Below, one piece after another: positions 44,501-53,742 of a DNA stretch of 64,000 nucleotides (positions are counted from its first letter, which is position 1; each line of letters opens with the position of its first letter). Location: the NCBI RefSeq assembly GCF_012974865.1, contig NZ_CP043633.1:3655501-3719500 (forward strand). Reading direction: 5' to 3'. The notes under the pieces were generated by a model. That model did no database searches and was not told the origin of the DNA. It saw only the letters and a list, made by a program, of their open reading frames with translations. The position numbers were made by a program, and so were the translations under genes. The DNA comes from Nonlabens sp. Ci31 (GTDB lineage Bacteria > Bacteroidota > Bacteroidia > Flavobacteriales > Flavobacteriaceae).

Positions 44501-47500
44501 ACGCTGCAGTAGCTCCTGTGGAACCACTATACATATAAATATGCTGATTACCAGAGTTGGCAATTAAATCTTCTACTTCTACAAGTGGTGCAGTTCCTGA
44601 ACCAGAACCAACCACGATTCGATTATCACAATTATTCAATCCGTCTATAGGATCTGCATCAAAATTAGTAAAATAAGCAGCTGTAGTAGCTAAACAACGT
44701 GTTCTAAAAGAAAACGGACCAATGTAAATACTTTCGTCACCGGGAGCACAAACGGCTCTTACCCAGTAATCATAAGCAGTATCATCTGTCAATCCTGTAG
44801 CTGTTGTTGTAGGGTTCGTCAATACATCAATAACAGTACCTACTTGTGCTCCTGTATTAGGAACAAAACCGGGTAAACCTACTTCAACATCCCATTCTGT
44901 TTCTGTTCCACCAGCAACCCAAGAAAGATCTGCAGTAGTTGATGTTACAGCATCTAAAGCTAACATATTTGGCGAATCACATGTAGGTGGTGGCGCGCAA
45001 GTAACACTAGCCGCCCATCCTGGTCTTTGTACTGAACTGTCTGATGAGAATACAAATGTCAAACAACCTGAAGTTGTAGTCCCTATTAAAAGTTCTTGTG
45101 TTAAATCTCCAGTACCTGAATTATTAGCAGGATCCCAGCACCATTCTGTACCACCGCCAGGGGTATTGATAGTAGGAAAAGTAGTGTCAGGACCATCATA
45201 TATGGTAAGTCCATCAAAACAACCTGAAAAAGAATCTTCCATGTCATTGAATGTGAAATTTACAAAAACAACATCTCCAACATTATCTGGACATATGTTA
45301 TAAGTAATGTTTTCTCCGTTTTGATAATCCCCTGCATCTCCTCCTGAATCTAAGAACAAGTCACCCGCACAATAATCTGGCGTAGTAGTAACCGTAGCAC
45401 AAGACTGAGTAGAAACATCATTTGTTGTACTATCACATATAGCAGTAACACAAACTTCATATTCTGTGGCACTATTTAATCCAGAAATAGTAACGTTAGC
45501 AGTTGTAGGGTTAGGTGCAACCGTCGTAAAGGCGGCAGCTCCAGTTTCTCTATATTCTACTATGAATTCTGATGCTGAAGAGTTATTGACCCAAGAGAAA
45601 TCAACAGAAGTTGCTGCTGGAGATCCAAAAGAAAACTGAGTTGGCTCCGGACATGATAGGGATACTTCATACGTAATATCATCAAGATACATCGCATCAA
45701 AAGTTCCTGCAGGATTAAATTTAAATGCTATAAATCCTCCAGTCGTAGTTAAGCTACTGAAGTAAACTATGTTTTCTTCATAGGTATCATCTGTAAGATC
45801 TGCATCAGCAAATGTTGCAATAGAATTAAATGTTGCTAAGTCTGCTGGATCAGTCATCGTACCTACTTCAAGACCTCCATTATCTCTATCATAAACATTG
45901 AATCTTACTCGTTTATCAGAGGAAAGATCAGAGAATTCTGGAAGCACGTAAATAATATCTGCTGCGCCATCACTACCGCTATACATATAGATATGCTGAG
46001 CACCAGATAGAGAAACTAAATCTTCTACTTCAACAAGTAAGTTGGTACTTCCTGAAACAATCAAAGAACTATCACAGTTATTCAATCCATCTAAAGGATC
46101 TGATTCATAATCTGTAGTATAAGGTGCCGTAAGAGGGGCACATCTTGTTCTAAATTGAAATGGGCCAACCCAGTTACTAGTTCCATCTACACCACAGTCA
46201 GACTGTACATAAAATTCATAAGCAGTATCTGCAGATAATCCAGTTGCATTAAAAGGATTAGTAGTTGCTGCAAAGGCAAACAACTCAGCACTGGAATCTA
46301 CAACAAAACCTGGAGCTCCAACTTCAATATTCCAGTTGGTCGTACTTCCTAATTCACTCCAGCCTAAATTAGCTGAAGCACTCGTTACTGCTGAAACACT
46401 TAAAGCATATGGATCTACACATGCAGGTGATTCAGCTATTACCAAATTATCCACCGCTATATCAGATCCAAAACCATTACCTCTAGTCGCTTTAAAAACT
46501 ACTTGTACCGATTGAGAGGCAAAAGCAGGTATAGGAACAATGATTGATTCATATGGTGTAGTGTCAGTAGTCTGTTGTTGACCCGTAATAGTAAACACCG
46601 TAGTATCTGTACCACCAGCTCTTATCACTAATTCAAGAGAACCCATATTTGCACCAAACATGTGATAGTCAAAACTCACTGCTGGAGTAGTTAATGGTGT
46701 CAGGTCAACGACAGGAGAAGAAAGCTCTGCTATATCGCCTGTAGCTCCTGAAGAACCTTCTGTAATGAAATAGTTACCTGTAGCAATAGTAGGACTTGGT
46801 CCAGTTCCCCCAGATCCAGCTAAACCAGCTCCAGCAGCAACCCAATTAAATTGGTTATCTGTTCCTGCCCAACAGTTTTCGCTAACAAAACCATCAGCAG
46901 CATTAGGAAAACCAGTAGCAACTACGGTAAATCCTGTATCAAAATTTTCAGTATAAGGAGTCGTGAATGGCAAACATAAGGTAGACACGGTTAGCTGAGT
47001 TACCGAGCTATAATCTGGCAATACTGGATCGCAGACAGCTCTTACAAAAACATCGTATACCGTGGCATCAGTTAAACCTGTTATAGGAATTGCTGGAGTT
47101 GTCATTATATTAGTAACAGTTCCTTGTGCTGGAGTAGAAAATGGAGTTGTTATAGTTCCTGCAACTGCATGTTCTACTTCCCACTCTGTCTCTGCTCCAC
47201 CAGCAGTCCAAGAAATATCAAGAGAGGAATCTGTTACGATGTCTGCTTGAAGTCCAGATATTGCTGGACAAGAAATGGAGGTAGTTGCAGTATAAGGACC
47301 AGCCCATAGACTAAAGTCCCCCATACCACAATCAATTCTTACATAGAAATCATAAGTAGTATCTGACATTAATCCACCTACAATAGCAAAAGGAGCCGTA
47401 GCACCTGACGCAGTTAATTCACCAGGATCTCCTTGATTAAAAGGAGCTACACCGTAGGCAACTTCATAGTTGGCACTTGTATTTCCATTAGCATCCCAAA

Positions 47501-48245
47501 TAAATTGCACCTCAAAAGCAGACTGAGTTACAGGTCCAAAGTTAGATGGTGATGGGCAAGATTCTGCCGTTGTAAAAGTTATAGGGCCTACAGAATTACT
47601 AATATCAGTTCCTGGAACACATACGGCTCTTATATAAACGTCATAAGTAGTGATGCTATTTAATCCAGGTAAGGTAAATGGATTTGTAGTAGCTGGGACA
47701 GTAACTCCACCAGAATTAACAGTATATGGACTAATGCCATATTCTATTTCCCATTCGGTTTCAGAACCTCCATTCGTCCAACCTAGAACCGCTTCATTTG
47801 CGGTAACGCTTGACGAAACAAAATTAGTGACTACTGGACAGGTAGGGCATGATGCCGCTCCTGTAAAAATATTCATCATGGAGGGCTGAGCAATAGGAGT
47901 TTCATAAACTAAAAGAGCTTCAGAATCGATAAATCGAAACTGACCGTCTCCAGGAAGACTGGTAGCGCGGTAGTCTATAGCTATGCTTGATCCGTTGTTG
48001 ACCGTTATTGCATAAGTCTCTGTCACTGCCGTGTTAGCCGTTGAACTTGGGTTTACAATAACATAAGTTGTGGTGACACCATCAATTGTGACATCAACAC
48101 CTGTGTTAGCGGTAGCATTTGCTCCACTATCCCAGTCATTACCGAAGAAATCTGTCAACTCTAATTGATAATCACACTGTGCTTGTGCATCAAAAGAAAG
48201 AGTTAAACAAATCAAGGCAACAAGAAAAACGTAAATTTGTTTCAT
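41595..48245 (-). CDS. Giant secreted FN3/CUB protein with T9SS sorting domain
   Basis: 2216 residues. Signal peptide MKQIYVFLVALICLTLSFDAQAQ. About nine fibronectin type III domains can be counted by their W-x-x-x-G-S-x-T-E-W-E core. Two CUB-like domains (near 956-1086 and 1721-1851) start with TPDYCAGDLFLDSGG and are close copies. Two copies of a MAM/anchor-J-like module (near 702 and 1182) share DGLNNCDS and the YDRD-GGLEVGTMTDPAD motif. Further anchor-J-like jelly rolls lie near 430-600 and in the last ~300 residues. The C-terminus (SYYPNPTDNLITF to GMYLIEVASGEQS, KVIRN) is a type A sorting domain for type IX secretion. An adhesin or surface polymer-binding role is inferred. Confidence 0.92.
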   Translation of the reverse strand: MKQIYVFLVALICLTLSFDAQAQCDYQLELTDFFGNDWDSGANATANTGVDVTIDGVTTTYVIVNPSSTANTAVTETYAITVNNGSSIAIDYRATSLPGDGQFRFIDSEALLVYETPIAQPSMMNIFTGAASCPTCPVVTNFVSSSVTANEAVLGWTNGGSETEWEIEYGISPYTVNSGGVTVPATTNPFTLPGLNSITTYDVYIRAVCVPGTDISNSVGPITFTTAESCPSPSNFGPVTQSAFEVQFIWDANGNTSANYEVAYGVAPFNQGDPGELTASGATAPFAIVGGLMSDTTYDFYVRIDCGMGDFSLWAGPYTATTSISCPAISGLQADIVTDSSLDISWTAGGAETEWEVEHAVAGTITTPFSTPAQGTVTNIMTTPAIPITGLTDATVYDVFVRAVCDPVLPDYSSVTQLTVSTLCLPFTTPYTENFDTGFTVVATGFPNAADGFVSENCWAGTDNQFNWVAAGAGLAGSGGTGPSPTIATGNYFITEGSSGATGDIAELSSPVVDLTPLTTPAVSFDYHMFGANMGSLELVIRAGGTDTTVFTITGQQQTTDTTPYESIIVPIPAFASQSVQVVFKATRGNGFGSDIAVDNLVIAESPACVDPYALSVSAVTSASANLGWSELGSTTNWNIEVGAPGFVVDSSAELFAFAATTNPFNATGLSADTAYEFYVQSDCGVDGTSNWVGPFQFRTRCAPLTAPYTTDYESDPLDGLNNCDSSLIVSGSTNLLVEVEDLVSLSGAQHIYMYSGSDGAADIIYVLPEFSDLSSDKRVRFNVYDRDNGGLEVGTMTDPADLATFNSIATFADADLTDDTYEENIVYFSSLTTTGGFIAFKFNPAGTFDAMYLDDITYEVSLSCPEPTQFSFGSPAATSVDFSWVNNSSASEFIVEYRETGAAAFTTVAPNPTTANVTISGLNSATEYEVCVTAICDSTTNDVSTQSCATVTTTPDYCAGDLFLDSGGDAGDYQNGENITYNICPDNVGDVVFVNFTFNDMEDSFSGCFDGLTIYDGPDTTFPTINTPGGGTEWCWDPANNSGTGDLTQELLIGTTTSGCLTFVFSSDSSVQRPGWAASVTCAPPPTCDSPNMLALDAVTSTTADLSWVAGGTETEWDVEVGLPGFVPNTGAQVGTVIDVLTNPTTTATGLTDDTAYDYWVRAVCAPGDESIYIGPFSFRTRCLATTAAYFTNFDADPIDGLNNCDNRIVVGSGSGTAPLVEVEDLIANSGNQHIYMYSGSTGATAALYYILPEFSDLDATKRVRFFAYDRDLGGLEVGTMTDPADATTFTVAQTFTNADLPDDQYAEQTVNFSALTTTGGWVAFRFVPAGTFDAMYLDDVNYEEIPSCPQPSAVTTANLGDSSVELSWTVGGTETEWIVEYGTPGFTPGGAGSLGTLTGVTSNTSYLLDMLIANTQYEIRIFAVCAPMDISPSTNPLLIRTFPTGPQGVTCTTGSSATVFTEGFESGAIGWTGTTFAGNGGDWDITAGDTNNFNTGPFASFDATNHMEFEASGANNTRASAISPAINLSTGTGEAELSFYMHAYGADMGTLEVGVSTAATGPFTNLFTWNGELQTSDVASWAPIGVDLTAYNGQVIYLEFANSHVVAGFEGDMSIDLIEVTACGNFCPDPSQLAVTGVSSSSADLNWTENGSAATWEYEIDVAGFTQGMGANGIVSTMDNTTNPITGLSSATSYDYYVRSICSATETSLWIGPFSFSTTPDYCAGDLFLDSGGATSDYQNNENITYNICPDNPGDTVTVDFTFNEMEDSFAGCWDGLTIYDGPDTSFPTINPPGGGAEWCWDNGSGTGDLTQQLLVGTSASGCLTFVWSSDGSGQRAGWSANVTCAPLPTCTAPSALIASQITGSSADLSWTENGSATVWQVEVQPNGTAQGTAGAVYENMTATNPVTANGLGASTSYDYFVRADCGSGDLSTWAGPFTFITPCAPFIAPYGSTTGAPGNDFATFPGICWEEGDNTDVATGPNGLNGDWQADDFGNDTANVFGQAARVNIWNSGGDNDWLVSPEIDLGTNPATALSATFDVALTAFAATTTGNFGSDDQVQFLITTDSGVTWNIIKTYEAADNLPAAGQLETFPLGAYSGVVRFAFWSTNGSVTDGNDVDFFVDNFTVDGTVGVNDADSFEFSYYPNPTDNLITFNGQQVIDGIIVRNLLGQQLLVAQPNATSSSIDLSTFPSGMYLIEVASGEQSRVVKVIRN

Positions 48246-48709
48246 AATAGTTGTTTAAAAAATTGTTTTAGAAGACCTTAAATTATGACTAATAAATCAT
48301 ATAAAAAAATTAAACTTAATTATTCGTTAACATGCGTAAAACTGCGTTAAAAAAGAATTGAATTTTATTTTTCATTCATAGAAAGAACATCGCTGATCCA
48401 ACTTAATTGTTGAAAAATAATTGAACCTTTTTTAGCTTCACTCCTCAATTTTAATTAAATGATTCTTGAAAACAAGCAATTAATAGGACCCTAAGAATTT
48501 GAAAATAAGATACGTTTTACACAAGTATGTTATTCCGTTGTGAATAGCTCTCTTGTCAACTGAAACAACAGCACTTTTAAGTACTTTTAGCTGTTGGATT
48601 AGGATACATGATTCAGTAAACTTCTATTTGGAAGAAAAAAAAGAAAACGGCTACAAAAAAAAGCCTTATCCATGGATAAGGCTTTAGAGATTTACAAAAC
48701 GTAATGGTA
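48246..48709. other. Intergenic region upstream of giant gene
   Basis: 464 bp, AT-rich. It contains the fabI terminator at 48652-48685 and otherwise nothing I can name; no clear TAnnTTTG element precedes the giant gene. Confidence 0.6.
48652..48685 (-). terminator. Terminator of fabI block
   Basis: AAAGCCTTATCC / GGATAAGGCTTT is a perfect stem around the centre ATCCATGGAT, followed on the minus strand by nine T. It lies 25 bp after the fabI stop. Confidence 0.92.
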
Positions 48710-49516
48710 CTAGAACTTCTCGATCACTTCTTGACTAACGCCAGTGCTTGAGAATCCTCCATCGTGAAAAAGGTTTTGCATGGTCACCTTTTTAGTATAA
48801 TCTGAAAATAAAGTCATGGTATACTCCGCACAATCTTGGGCGGTAGCGTTCCCTAACGGGCTCATCTTTTCTGCATAACTTAAGAAACCCTCAAATCCTT
48901 TAACACCACTTCCTGCGGTTGTAGGAGTAGGTGATTGAGAAATGGTGTTTACTCTTACCTTTTTATCTTTTCCGAAGAAATAACCAAAGCTGCGAGCAAT
49001 AGACTCTAGATAGGCTTTGTTATCTGCCATATCGTTATAATCTGGAAAGGTACGTTGTGCAGCCATATAGGTTAAAGCAACAATACTACCCCACTCATTC
49101 ATGGCGTCATTTTTATGGAGTGTTTGCATTACTTTATGAAAAGATACTGCACTTACATCCCAACCTTTTTCTGTGTATTTATAATTTTGATTGGTATAGT
49201 GATTTCCTTTACGCACGTTTACACTCATACCTATAGAGTGCAAAACAAAATCTAATTTACCTCCTAAAATCTCTACGGATTTAGTCACTAAATTTTCAAG
49301 ATCTTCAATGCTCGTAGCATCTGCTGGGATTATTTCACTTCCAGTGCTCTTAGCTAATTCATTGATTTGCCCCATGCGCATTGCTACTGGAGCATTAGTA
49401 AGTACAAAGGTCGCTCCTTCTTCGTGAGCTAATTGTGCTGTTTTCCAAGCAATAGAGTTTTCATCCAACGCACCAAATATGATTCCGCGTTTTCCTTTTA
49501 ATAAATTGTAAGCCAT
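48710..49516 (-). CDS. fabI: Enoyl-ACP reductase (NADH) FabI
   Basis: 268 residues. Last step of each fatty acid elongation round. N-terminal GIIFGALDENSIAWKTAQ (11-28) is the FabI cofactor motif; Tyr150 (ALTYMAAQR), Tyr160 and Lys167 (DYNDMADNK, Y-x6-K) form the active site; SQSPTPTTAGSGVKGFEGF is the substrate-binding loop. A complete housekeeping copy in the recN block, and the likely target of FabI inhibitors. A second FabI-like gene is at 6671. Confidence 0.95.
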   Translation of the reverse strand: MAYNLLKGKRGIIFGALDENSIAWKTAQLAHEEGATFVLTNAPVAMRMGQINELAKSTGSEIIPADATSIEDLENLVTKSVEILGGKLDFVLHSIGMSVNVRKGNHYTNQNYKYTEKGWDVSAVSFHKVMQTLHKNDAMNEWGSIVALTYMAAQRTFPDYNDMADNKAYLESIARSFGYFFGKDKKVRVNTISQSPTPTTAGSGVKGFEGFLSYAEKMSPLGNATAQDCAEYTMTLFSDYTKKVTMQNLFHDGGFSSTGVSQEVIEKF

Positions 49517-49533
49517 AGTTATTGATTAGGTAG

Positions 49534-49541
49534 CAAATATA
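49534..49541 (-). promoter_or_regulatory. Candidate -7 element of fabI
   Basis: The minus strand reads TATATTTG, an exact TAnnTTTG, 18 bp before the fabI ATG and just before the recN stop region. No good -33 TTTG is visible. Confidence 0.4.
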
Positions 49542-49546
49542 TAAAA

Positions 49547-51226
49547 CTAATTGAGTAGCGCACGTGCATTTTCTCTTGCAGCGTTGGAAATAGTCCCGCC
49601 ACTTAACATCTGTGCAATTTCTTCTAAGCGCGCCTCTTTATCCAGACGTTGTATGGTACTGTAGGTCATATGCTCATCGGTTACTTTTTTTACGATCAGG
49701 TGATCCTTGCCTGCAGCAGCAATTTGCGGTAAGTGTGTTATGGAGATTACTTGCATTTCTTCACTCATCGACTTCATGATTTGAGCCATCTTTGTGGCTA
49801 TAACACCACTCACTCCAGTGTCAATCTCGTCAAATATGATGGTAGGTAATTTTTTACATCTTGAAAGTATGGACTTGATCGCCAGCATCAGTCTAGAAAG
49901 CTCTCCACCAGAAGCGGCTTTATCCAGCGCTAGTAATTGCGATCCTTTATTTGCAGTAAAGGTGAACTGTATGAAGTCTGCTCCTGAGTGACCGTAAGCA
50001 CCTAATGGCAATACTTCTATAAGGAACTGTGCGTCTGGCATCCCTAGATCATTCACTATCTTTACTACCTCAGCTTCCAGAGTTGTTTTATGTTTCATTT
50101 TTAATACCGTAAGCTCCTTACCTATTTGAAGCAACTTACTTTCAGAGTCTTGAAGTAGCTTTTCTTGAGTTTTAATTTTCTTTTCCAGACCTAGGGAAAC
50201 AAAAACTTTGTCAGCCAATTCATCTCTTAACTCAACTAAGGATGCTACATCTTCTACTTGGTGTTTTCTATAAAGATTCTCTAAAAGGCTCAATGAAGTA
50301 TTGATTTGAAGCAATCGCTCTGGATCTGCTTCTACCTTATCTGCTTCATTAGAAGATTCTTGATAGATATCTTCTAATTCCAGCAAGACCGAAGACAGCC
50401 TTTCCTTAAGAGCAGCATAAGTCGTTGAATAACTGCCTATGCTTTGTAGTTTATTTTGTAACTGTCTCAGTTGATCTAAGATCCCCAAATCATCTTCAGA
50501 GAGCACTGCATTGAACTCAGTAAGCACTTCAGTGATACTCTCTACATTACTGAGCTGCTCATTTTCTTCTTCTAATGCTTGCTGATCTAATTGATCTAGT
50601 CCAGCTTCTTCCAGCTCTTCTAGTAAGAAGTTATTGTAGTCCAGTTCTTTAGACAACTCTGCTTCCTGTCCTTCTAACTTTTTCAGTTCTTTTTGAGCAT
50701 TTTTAAAAATACCCAACTCCGTTCTGTAACTCTGTAATATCTTAGAAGCTGGCTTTGAATCATTCTTAGTTGCCTCTAAAATAAAAGCGTTCAAAACATC
50801 GGTTTGAAATATATCTTTAGAAAGCTGCAAGGTTTGATGTTGGGAATGAATATCAACAAGGCGTTTGCCTATAGTATTCATTACAGAAAGAGTTACAGGA
50901 GTATCATTAATAAATGCCCTGCTTTTTCCTGAAGGCAATATCTCCCTTCGTAAAAAGCTCAGGTCTTCATAATCCAGATCCGATTCTTCAAACAATTCTT
51001 TTAAACCTAGACTTGAAATTTGAAATTGTGCTTCTACCACACATTTACGAGACGTATCTCTGATAGCACTTAAATCTGCTCGATTACCTAAAATTAAACC
51101 CAAAGCTCCCAATAGGATAGATTTTCCAGCACCTGTTTCTCCAGTAATCATGGTGAGGTCTTTTTGAAGATCTAATTCTAAAGAATCGATTAGCGCAAAA
51201 TTTTCTATTTGAATATGTTTAAGCAA
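49547..51226 (-). CDS. recN: DNA repair protein RecN
   Basis: 559-residue SMC-like ATPase for double-strand break repair. Walker A GETGAGKS at 29-36, long central coiled coil (about 150-370, for example FKNAQKELKKLEGQEAELSKEL), signature LDKAASGGELSRLMLAIKSIL, and Walker B LPTIIFDEIDTGVSG. Normal length. It lies between DUF4835 (85 bp gap) and fabI. Confidence 0.96.
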   Translation of the reverse strand: MLKHIQIENFALIDSLELDLQKDLTMITGETGAGKSILLGALGLILGNRADLSAIRDTSRKCVVEAQFQISSLGLKELFEESDLDYEDLSFLRREILPSGKSRAFINDTPVTLSVMNTIGKRLVDIHSQHQTLQLSKDIFQTDVLNAFILEATKNDSKPASKILQSYRTELGIFKNAQKELKKLEGQEAELSKELDYNNFLLEELEEAGLDQLDQQALEEENEQLSNVESITEVLTEFNAVLSEDDLGILDQLRQLQNKLQSIGSYSTTYAALKERLSSVLLELEDIYQESSNEADKVEADPERLLQINTSLSLLENLYRKHQVEDVASLVELRDELADKVFVSLGLEKKIKTQEKLLQDSESKLLQIGKELTVLKMKHKTTLEAEVVKIVNDLGMPDAQFLIEVLPLGAYGHSGADFIQFTFTANKGSQLLALDKAASGGELSRLMLAIKSILSRCKKLPTIIFDEIDTGVSGVIATKMAQIMKSMSEEMQVISITHLPQIAAAGKDHLIVKKVTDEHMTYSTIQRLDKEARLEEIAQMLSGGTISNAARENARALLN

Positions 51227-51311
51227 TTTATATACAGTAATTTAAACAGCCAATGAGCTGTCTGATTATAAAGTATAAAATTAGGCAAAAACTAGGTAGT
51301 AAATAAAGATA

Positions 51312-52214
51312 CTAAACTTTAATATTACGCCATTTTGAAGACTGGTTAGGAGCTAGTTTTTGTAAGGTTGATTTTAACTCTCTAATATCAACTGCTGGAC
51401 CGGAAGAATAAATGCTCATGATCTCATCTGCCTTTGCATCAAAGAAGGTGCGTTGGAGCAAACTATTCGGTCTGCGGTTATGAAGTTCATCAAACTGTTG
51501 CAGGTAATTCTTTAGAATAATTTTACCAGCTTTGGAATCTTTTGAAAAAGTGTCCAATCCTTTTAGATGGTAAGAATACATCACTTCTCTATATTCTTTA
51601 TAGGTATCTGACAACATATCATCATTCAGCCTAAATCTAGAAATCAATCCATCACTTGCTTTCCATCCTTGAACTCCGAGTGATCCTTGAGCAAGGTTCA
51701 CAATGGTCTGTGCTTCTTCGTAAAAAGGCTGGCCTCCTCTAAGCTCAAACGTATCTGCGTCAATTCCTAAGACGGTATAAGCATAAAATGAAATAAGAGA
51801 AATTAAATTATTTTCAAACCTATTGGAATTATAGAAAAACGGAGCGTACTCTGCATATTCAAAAGCGATGTCGTCATCCTTAAAGTTAAAAATGGGTGTC
51901 GTATACGAAGAATTAAAAACCGGTCTAGATGCCGAAATTTGAAAGTTTCCTCTAAATCGATCATTGTCATAACTCGTCACCACAAAAACCAATGAGGCAT
52001 TGATTTTTTCTTCATCTCTAAATTTTTGATCCGTCCATTTTGTATTGTTTAAAAACTCCTGCATAGAGGTTTCTAAAGTTTTAAAAATAGTCTGATCCGG
52101 TTGCGCGACATTTTGAGCATTTACCTGGACTGTGAAATTCAACTCTTGTGCATTTGACAGGAACAGAGCAAATAAAGCCAGTAGAAAACTATAAAATCCT
52201 TTTGATAATTTCAT
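51312..52214 (-). CDS. DUF4835 protein (PorD-like)
   Basis: 300 residues with signal peptide (MKLSKGFYSFLLALFALFLSNAQE). ELNFTVQVNAQNVAQPDQTIFKTLETSMQEFLNNTKWTDQKF is the typical start of DUF4835, a Bacteroidota-specific family; I recall it as linked to type IX secretion under the name PorD, with moderate certainty. It overlaps the coaBC stop by 26 bp and is in the same operon. Confidence 0.88.
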   Translation of the reverse strand: MKLSKGFYSFLLALFALFLSNAQELNFTVQVNAQNVAQPDQTIFKTLETSMQEFLNNTKWTDQKFRDEEKINASLVFVVTSYDNDRFRGNFQISASRPVFNSSYTTPIFNFKDDDIAFEYAEYAPFFYNSNRFENNLISLISFYAYTVLGIDADTFELRGGQPFYEEAQTIVNLAQGSLGVQGWKASDGLISRFRLNDDMLSDTYKEYREVMYSYHLKGLDTFSKDSKAGKIILKNYLQQFDELHNRRPNSLLQRTFFDAKADEIMSIYSSGPAVDIRELKSTLQKLAPNQSSKWRNIKV

Positions 52215-53400
52215 GTACTATATCTTTTGCTACTTCCGTTTTTGGTTTCGTATCAAATCTGGAAATATTTTTATCTTTATCTATAATCGTAATTTTATTG
52301 GTATCCACACCAAATCCAGCACCTTTATCTCTCATAGAGTTCAATACGAGTAAATCGGTTTGTTTTTTTTCCGCTTTCGCAAAAGCGTGCTCCATTTCAT
52401 TCTCTGTCTCTAAAGCAAAACCTACTAAAAAAGGTTTTTTATCCATCGCTCCTACACTCGCAAGAATATCTGGGTTTTTAACCAACTCAATAGATAAGGT
52501 CTCCGACTTCTTTTTTATTTTTTGATCTACAGGATTTAAAGGTCGATAATCTGCGACAGCAGCACTGAAGATAGCGATATCTACCTTTTGCACCACTTGG
52601 TGCACCTCATCATACATTTCCTGTGCACTTTTAATGTCTACTCGATAAATCAAAGGATGATTTGTAGCAACAGCACTAGGGCCCATAATCAAATGAACTT
52701 GAGCACCTTGACGTGCCATTTCCATGGCAATTGCAGCACCCATTTTACCGCTACTATGATTTCCTATAAATCTCACAGGATCAATAGCCTCATAAGTAGG
52801 TCCAGCGGTAATAAGACATTTTTTACCTCTTAACGGCAACTTGATTGAAATATCTTTTTCTATAAATTGAATAATCTCCTCTGGCTCTGCCATGCGTCCC
52901 TTTCCAGAAAGACCGCTTGCGAGCTCACCATCTCCAGCAGGAATCATTAGATTGCCGTAAGATGTAAGTTGATCAAAATTATGTTGAGTAGAAGGATGTT
53001 TATACATGTCCAGATCCATTGCTGGAGCATAATAGACAGGACATTTTGCGCTACAATAGGTTGCGAGAAGCAAATTATCTATAGCGCCACTAACCATTTT
53101 ACTCATGGTATTTGCAGTCGCTGGTGCGATAATTATCAAATCTGCCCAGAGACCTAGCTCTACGTGATTATTCCAAGTATCGTTTTCATCTTCTTCATTT
53201 GTAAAATGACTCAAGACAGGGTTTTTAGAAAGAGTGGATAAGGTGAGCGGTGTCACAAAATCTCTTGCTGCAGGAGTCATAATTACCTGAACAGCAGCGC
53301 CCGCTCTTACAAGCAGGCGCACTATATACGTAGTCTTATAAGCAGCAATACCGCCAGTGACCCCTAGCAATACGTTTTTACCACTTAATACGGACATCAT
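52189..53400 (-). CDS. coaBC: Bifunctional phosphopantothenoylcysteine decarboxylase/synthase
   Basis: CoaC then CoaB for CoA synthesis. The start is set at the ATG at 53400 (or 53397), 10 bp after the rpoZ stop; an upstream ATG at 53469 would overlap rpoZ by 59 bp and add an unlike stretch. CoaC: GGIAAYKT, PATANTMSKM and PAMDLDMYKHPS. CoaB: ITAGPTYEAIDPVRFIGNHSSGKMG. A palindrome copy with one mismatch (52372-52387) encodes EHAFAKAEKK, in the helix where CoaB proteins have a similar Ala/Lys pattern. Confidence 0.94.
   Translation of the reverse strand: MMSVLSGKNVLLGVTGGIAAYKTTYIVRLLVRAGAAVQVIMTPAARDFVTPLTLSTLSKNPVLSHFTNEEDENDTWNNHVELGLWADLIIIAPATANTMSKMVSGAIDNLLLATYCSAKCPVYYAPAMDLDMYKHPSTQHNFDQLTSYGNLMIPAGDGELASGLSGKGRMAEPEEIIQFIEKDISIKLPLRGKKCLITAGPTYEAIDPVRFIGNHSSGKMGAAIAMEMARQGAQVHLIMGPSAVATNHPLIYRVDIKSAQEMYDEVHQVVQKVDIAIFSAAVADYRPLNPVDQKIKKKSETLSIELVKNPDILASVGAMDKKPFLVGFALETENEMEHAFAKAEKKQTDLLVLNSMRDKGAGFGVDTNKITIIDKDKNISRFDTKPKTEVAKDIVHEIIKRIL
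52372..52387. repeat. Palindrome, copy 9, one mismatch (in coaBC)
   Basis: CGCTTTCGCAAAAGCG differs from the 16-mer by one base (G to A); followed by TGCTCC, as in copies 4 and 6. It reads A-F-A-K-A. Confidence 0.8.
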
Positions 53401-53410
53401 TTTTTTTGAA

Positions 53411-53737
53411 TTACTCTTCAGCAGCTCCAGTATCTCTAAAGTAGATTTTACCTTGTAACCATTCTTCAATAGCTATTGCAGCTGGTTTAGGCAAACGCTC
53501 GTAGTACTTAGAAACTTCGATTTGTTCTTTGTTTTCAAAGATCTCTTCTAGAGAATCATTGTAAGTAGCAAATTCTTCTAGCTTTTCAATAAGCTCTTCC
53601 TTAACATCTGTATTGATTTGTTCAGCGCGTTTTGCGATGATAGAAATCGCCTCATACATATTACCTGTAGGTGCGGTTAAAGCATCGCGGTTATAGGTAA
53701 TAGTCGTGTTAGGAGCGGTTAGATTTTTAGTATCCAT
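53411..53737 (-). CDS. rpoZ: RNA polymerase omega subunit (Bacteroidota form)
   Basis: 108 residues. The core NMYEAISIIAKRAEQINTDVKEELIEKLEEF is the Bacteroidota omega signature (compare RxVxxAxxRAxQL of others). Supports RNA polymerase assembly. 5 bp after bamD and 10 bp before coaBC, the usual order in Flavobacteriaceae. Confidence 0.9.
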   Translation of the reverse strand: MDTKNLTAPNTTITYNRDALTAPTGNMYEAISIIAKRAEQINTDVKEELIEKLEEFATYNDSLEEIFENKEQIEVSKYYERLPKPAAIAIEEWLQGKIYFRDTGAAEE

Positions 53738-53742
53738 TGTTA

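Noticed and set aside
41595..48245. Repeated short DNA words that could suggest a CRISPR array
   Set aside because: They are in phase with protein domain repeats (FN3, CUB) and have no constant repeat-spacer spacing.
52148..52525. 125-codon open frame on the plus strand
   Set aside because: Antisense to coaBC and DUF4835; residue pattern is the mirror of those genes.
53401..53469. Upstream ATG for coaBC at 53469
   Set aside because: It would overlap rpoZ by 59 bp and adds residues unlike any CoaBC N-terminus.
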